Below, piece after piece: positions 6,186 to 9,517 of a DNA stretch of 9,517 nucleotides. The position numbers and the translations under genes are program-made. The notes under the pieces were generated by a model. That model did not search any database. It worked only from the letters and a program-made list of their open reading frames with translations, and was not told the origin of the DNA. Origin of the DNA: JAUVZF01 sp035529015 (GTDB taxonomy: Bacteria > Planctomycetota > Phycisphaerae > FEN-1346); NCBI GenBank assembly GCA_035529015.1, contig DATKXP010000009.1, forward strand, positions 1 through 9,517. Direction: 5' to 3'. The first letter of the stretch is position 1. Each line of letters opens with the position of its first letter.

Positions 6186-6215
6186 TTGACGCTGTGCGCG
6201 GCGGCGTCCTAGAAT
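6186..6215 (+). promoter_or_regulatory. Strong sigma70-like promoter for the SLC6-type symporter
   Basis: TTGACG (6186-6191), 18-bp spacer, TAGAAT (6210-6215): five of six matches in each box. The predicted start near 6222 leaves a leader of about 48 nt to the ATG at 6270. A small inverted repeat, TAACG (6153-6157) and CGTTA (6162-6166), sits 19 bp upstream of the -35 and could be a regulator site. Confidence 0.75.
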
Positions 6216-6269
6216 CCGCGACGCGACGTCCTTTCAACGCGTGCCCCTTCCCCCAACCGGGAGGCCGAC

Positions 6270-8030
6270 ATGAGCCAGACGCCCGTGCAGCCGGAACGCC
6301 GCGAGCGCTGGAACAGCCGCACCGCCTTCATTATGGCGGCCATCGGCAGCGCCGTCGGCCTGGGCAACGTCTGGCGGTTCCCGTACATGGTGTACCAGAA
6401 CGGCGGCGGGGCGTTCTTCATCCCGTACATCATCGCCCTGGTGACGGCCGGTATCCCGCTGATGATTCTGGAATACGGTGTCGGGCAGATGATGCAGGGC
6501 TCGGCCCCCAAGGCGCTCGGGCGGCTGAACAAGAACTACGAGTGGGTCGGCTGGTTCGCCCTGTGCATCGGCAGCATGATCTCGTTCTATTACGCCGTGG
6601 TCATGGCCTACGCCTGGCAGTTCCTCGGCGAGTCGATCCGCTACGCCATGAGCGAACTGCCCTGGGCCGCCAACGCCCACGACCACTTCTACAAGGGCAT
6701 GCTCGCCCTGCCGGATGCGAACCTCCCGGACCACATGTGGGAGATCCAGCCGTGGCTCGTCGTCGGCCTCGTGCTGACCTGGGCGGCTGTCTTCGTGATT
6801 ATCGTCAAGGGCGTCCGCGTCGTGGGGCGGGTGGTGCTCATTACCGTGCCGCTGCCGGTCCTGCTTCTGGGTGTCCTGGCGGTTCGCGGCCTGACGCTCG
6901 AAGGGGCGCTCGACGGCATCGAGTATTACCTGCGGCCGGACTTCACGCGACTCAAGGATCCCCAGGTCTGGCTCGATGCGTACGGGCAGATCTTCTTCAG
7001 CCTGTCGCTGGGGTTCGGCATCATGATCGCCTATGCCAGTTACAACAAGCGGCGCGGCGACATCACCAATAACGCGTTCCTGACGAGCCTCGCGAACTGT
7101 GCGACGAGTTTCTTCGCCGGGTTCGTCGTCTTCAGCATCCTGGGATTCCTGGCCTTCAAGACCGGCAAGGACGTGGGCGAGGTGGCCACCAGCGGTCCGG
7201 GGCTGGCGTTCGTCACGTACCCGACGGCCATCGCCATGTTGGGCGAGTACGGTGCGTTCTGGCCTCCGCTGGTGGCCGTCCTGTTTTTCGTCATGCTCCT
7301 GAGCCTGGGCATCGACAGCCTGTTCTCGATCGTCGAGGGCGTCGTTGCGGGGCTGCACGACCGGTTCGGCTTTCTGAATCGCGGCCTCGTGACGGCGGCG
7401 TTCTGCGGGACGGGGCTCCTGGTCGGCATCGTCCTGTTCGCGTCGCGCGCCGGGTTGGGATGGCTCGACCTGTTCGACCACTGGGCCAACTACGGCCTGG
7501 TCACCGTCGGCCTGATCGAGTGCCTGCTGGTGGGCTACTTCTTCCGGACGGCCCGGCTGCGCGAGTTCGTGAACACGGTTTCCGAGATTCACCTCGGCGG
7601 ATGGTGGGAACTGTGTATCCGCCTGGTGGCGCCGCTGTCGCTCGTGGTCCTGCTGGGAAGCAGCCTCCTGAAAGAGGTGACCGAGGGCATCTACGGGGCC
7701 GCCGACTGGCCCGACTCCATGGTCCAGGCGGGCTTCTGGGTGTTCTTCGGACTGTTCGTCGTGTCTTTTCTGATGGGCCGGCGATGGGGGCTGCTGTGCG
7801 TGGTGGTGGGAGGCATCGCCTTCTTCTTCCTCTTCCACTTCGGCCTGAGCCTGAGCACGCCGGCGTCGCTCGCCGGGGCGCTGGCGATGATGATCCTGTT
7901 CGGCGGCCTCGGCGTCTGCATCGCCATCGCCATCCGCGGCAAGGACGTGGAGCACCACGAACAGACGCACGGATGGCCGGAGAGGGAGAAACGCCTCGAC
8001 CTCGCTCCCCGCGGCGACGACGACGAATAG
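6270..8030 (+). CDS. Neurotransmitter:sodium symporter (SLC6/NSS) family, likely amino-acid transporter
   Basis: A 586-aa inner-membrane secondary transporter of the LeuT-fold NSS family with about twelve membrane segments, predicted to drive solute uptake with Na+. ATG 6270 has GGGAGG (6259-6264) 5 nt upstream. The family signature in segment 1 is GSAVGLGNVWRFPY (26-39), followed by YQNGGGAFFIPY (42-53). G30 stands where monoamine carriers have Asp and LeuT has Gly, which favours an amino-acid substrate. Segment 6 reads QIFFSLSLGFGIMIAYASYNK (240-260, with Q240 and S244) and segment 7 NCATSF (N276, S280). In segment 8, LGIDS places D349-S350 at the Na2 site. S280 replaces the Glu (E290) of LeuT, and Y53, Q240, S244 and S280 together match the chloride site of animal SLC6 carriers. 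The C-terminal tail is charged and ends in RGDDDE. The stop TAG is the left end of the element at 8028-8086. Confidence 0.93.
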   Translation: MSQTPVQPERRERWNSRTAFIMAAIGSAVGLGNVWRFPYMVYQNGGGAFFIPYIIALVTAGIPLMILEYGVGQMMQGSAPKALGRLNKNYEWVGWFALCIGSMISFYYAVVMAYAWQFLGESIRYAMSELPWAANAHDHFYKGMLALPDANLPDHMWEIQPWLVVGLVLTWAAVFVIIVKGVRVVGRVVLITVPLPVLLLGVLAVRGLTLEGALDGIEYYLRPDFTRLKDPQVWLDAYGQIFFSLSLGFGIMIAYASYNKRRGDITNNAFLTSLANCATSFFAGFVVFSILGFLAFKTGKDVGEVATSGPGLAFVTYPTAIAMLGEYGAFWPPLVAVLFFVMLLSLGIDSLFSIVEGVVAGLHDRFGFLNRGLVTAAFCGTGLLVGIVLFASRAGLGWLDLFDHWANYGLVTVGLIECLLVGYFFRTARLREFVNTVSEIHLGGWWELCIRLVAPLSLVVLLGSSLLKEVTEGIYGAADWPDSMVQAGFWVFFGLFVVSFLMGRRWGLLCVVVGGIAFFFLFHFGLSLSTPASLAGALAMMILFGGLGVCIAIAIRGKDVEHHEQTHGWPEREKRLDLAPRGDDDE

Positions 8031-8086
8031 AGAACCCTCTGGTACGACTACGCTAACTCGAGGTCGGCGTGGCCCCGCGTTCTCTA
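8028..8086. repeat. 59-bp segment with TAG-ended inverted termini between convergent genes
   Basis: The ends TAGAGAAC (8028-8035) and GTTCTCTA (8079-8086) are exact 8-bp reverse complements separated by 43 bp. Its left TAG is the stop codon of the SLC6-type symporter, and its right CTA is, on the minus strand, the TAG stop of the SSS symporter. The whole 53-bp intergenic space plus both stops therefore is the element. It has no second copy in this window. It could serve as a bidirectional transcript end or be a REP-like unit. Confidence 0.65.
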
Positions 8087-9517
8087 CGGTCCGACGCCGC
8101 CCCTTCGTCCGGCGAAGCGGCTCACCAGCAGGCCGACGAGGAAGATCGTCAGCGTGCCGACCACGATGATCATGTTCGCGTGCAGTGGGCTTCGCAGCGC
8201 CGGCGGCAGCCACTCGGTCCGTACCGACAGCGCCATCCAGAGGATCACGAGGCTGCCGAGGACGACGCCGGTGGCGGCGGCCGCGTTGCCTGCGCGGCGC
8301 GCAATCAGGCCCAACAGGAACAGGCCGAGCATCCCCCCCGCGAAGATGCCCGACAGGACCCACCACGCGTCCAGGATGCTCCGCACGCCGATGAGCGACA
8401 GGGCCGTGCCCGTGCCCAGCGCACCCCAGAGAAGCGTCGCGAGGTGCAGAACCCGCATCGATTCCTTCTCCCCCGCCTGCGGACGCAGGTACCGCCGGTA
8501 CAGGTCCGACAGGATGACGGTGGCCGAGGAGTTCAGGCTGGTGTCGATGCTGCTCATGGCGGCGGCGGCGATGGCGGCAATCAGGAGGCCCGCCAGGCCC
8601 CGAGGGAGCCGCGTCACGATGAAATGCGGCAGGGCCTTGTCGCCCACGTCGGCGTCGGTAAGCCCCTGTTTGATATGAGCGAGGCGCGCCTCGCGCGCCG
8701 CCGGGTCGGCCGGTTCGCCTTCCTCGGCGAGTTTGGCGACCGCCACTTGGGTGCGTATCTCGTCGAGCATCGCCGGGTGCGTCTGGCAGTACGAGAAGAG
8801 CGACGTGCCGATGAAGAAAAACAGGGCCGAGACCGGCACGTAAAGCAGCGCCCCAAGCCAGACCGATCGGCCGGCCTCGCGGTCGTCGCGGGCCGTGTGG
8901 TACCGTTGGATGTAACTCTGGTCGATGCCGAAGTTGTTCAGGTTGATGAACAGGCCGTACACCAGGACCACCCAGAACGTGGCCTGCGTCAGGTCCAGAC
9001 CGAAACTGCCCAGGCTGAACTTGCCGCGCTCCGCCGCCACCGCGACGGCCTGCGCCGGACCGTCGGGCATGCCGACCAGGATGATCGCCGCCACCACCAC
9101 GGCCCCGACCATCAGAACGATGCTCTGGACGACGTCGGTCCAGATGACGGCCTCGATGCCGCCGAGCAGCGTGTAGAGCGTCACGAGGACGCCCGCGACG
9201 AGGATGATGACGGCCATGTCCCACCCCAGCAGGGCGTTCATCGCCAGCGCCACGCCGAACATGACCGAGCCGATCCGCGCGATCTGCGTCAAGAGGTAAC
9301 AGACCAGCGCGTACGTGCGGGCCCACGGGCCGAAACGCTTCTCCAGGTGATGGTAGGCCGAGATTTCGCCCGTCCGACGGTAGAACGGCACGAACACCTT
9401 CACGGCGATGACCGCCGCCACGGGCAGCGACAGGCTGAAGACGAAGGAGTTCCAGTTCGATCCGAAGGCCTTGCCCGGCACGCCGAGAAAGGTGTTGCTC
9501 GAGAGGTACGTGCCGAA
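8084..9517 (-). CDS. Solute:sodium symporter (SSS/SLC5 family), 5' end outside window
   Basis: Na+-coupled symporter of the SSS family, 477 residues visible with about eleven hydrophobic segments. The reading frame is open to the window end, starting FGTYLSSNTFLG just before VPGKAFGSNWNSF, which belongs to the second membrane segment of SSS proteins. The GTG at 9481 is thus an internal Val, and roughly the first 50-80 residues are missing. Family marks are LLGGIEAVIWTDVVQS (about residues 116-131 of the visible part) and IAAAAMSSIDTSLNSSATVILSDLY, the serine-rich segment that carries Na+ ligands. A charged loop rich in Glu, Asp and Ala (around 8650-8750) separates two membrane segments. The substrate is probably a sugar or sugar acid by analogy with transporters beside carbohydrate-degrading enzymes, but residues do not decide this. 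It converges with the SLC6-type gene. Confidence 0.9.
   Translation of the reverse strand, partial: FGTYLSSNTFLGVPGKAFGSNWNSFVFSLSLPVAAVIAVKVFVPFYRRTGEISAYHHLEKRFGPWARTYALVCYLLTQIARIGSVMFGVALAMNALLGWDMAVIILVAGVLVTLYTLLGGIEAVIWTDVVQSIVLMVGAVVVAAIILVGMPDGPAQAVAVAAERGKFSLGSFGLDLTQATFWVVLVYGLFINLNNFGIDQSYIQRYHTARDDREAGRSVWLGALLYVPVSALFFFIGTSLFSYCQTHPAMLDEIRTQVAVAKLAEEGEPADPAAREARLAHIKQGLTDADVGDKALPHFIVTRLPRGLAGLLIAAIAAAAMSSIDTSLNSSATVILSDLYRRYLRPQAGEKESMRVLHLATLLWGALGTGTALSLIGVRSILDAWWVLSGIFAGGMLGLFLLGLIARRAGNAAAATGVVLGSLVILWMALSVRTEWLPPALRSPLHANMIIVVGTLTIFLVGLLVSRFAGRRGGVGP

Noticed and set aside
6234..9326. A 1030-codon open frame on the minus strand across both symporter genes
   Set aside because: It is low-complexity (His, Arg, Asp, Gly rich) and antisense or out of frame to two clearly conserved membrane proteins; GC-rich DNA with strong third-position bias keeps such frames open.

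Overview
GC-rich bacterial DNA (roughly two thirds G+C). It carries six protein genes and an unusual density of palindromic intergenic repeats. I infer a member of the Planctomycetota or a close PVC-type relative. The grounds are several formylglycine sulfatases, a PL11-type rhamnogalacturonan lyase, Na+-coupled symporters, and sigma70-like promoters of the TTGACG-N18-TAGAAT and TTGCTC-N17-TACGCT kind. Taxonomy cannot be settled from this window alone.

Layout. Positions 1-236 hold no gene. They contain an 11-bp hairpin and a perfect 27-nt palindrome ahead of a cytoplasmic-type sulfatase (+, 237-1637). This gene converges with a second sulfatase (-, 1755-3170) that has a twin-arginine signal. 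Upstream of the second sulfatase lies a same-strand pair with a 3-nt gap: a HAD hydrolase of the beta-phosphoglucomutase type (-, 5234-5914), then a secreted PL11-like rhamnogalacturonan lyase (-, 3392-5230). A repeat-rich 355-bp divergent region (5915-6269) separates this pair from an SLC6-type Na+/amino-acid symporter (+, 6270-8030). That gene converges with a solute:sodium symporter of the SSS/SLC5 family (-, 8084 to beyond the window end).

How the genes may work together. The lyase and exported sulfatase would depolymerise and desulfate a plant or algal polysaccharide outside the cytoplasm. The SSS symporter could import released sugars or sugar acids, the unexported sulfatase could act on imported sulfated products, and the HAD enzyme could handle sugar phosphates. 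This is inference from families and proximity. The amino-acid-type symporter has no clear link to it.

Most interesting signal. All four genes that stop with TAG take that TAG from the terminal bases of an inverted-repeat element: two identical 61-bp double-hairpin repeats (1632-1692, 3336-3396) and a 59-bp segment with 8-bp inverted ends (8028-8086), whose two ends supply the stops of two convergent genes. The other two genes end in TGA and have no such element. Two different palindromic sequences thus share outward TAG termini used as stop codons. This suggests REP/BIME-like elements that sit exactly on gene ends.
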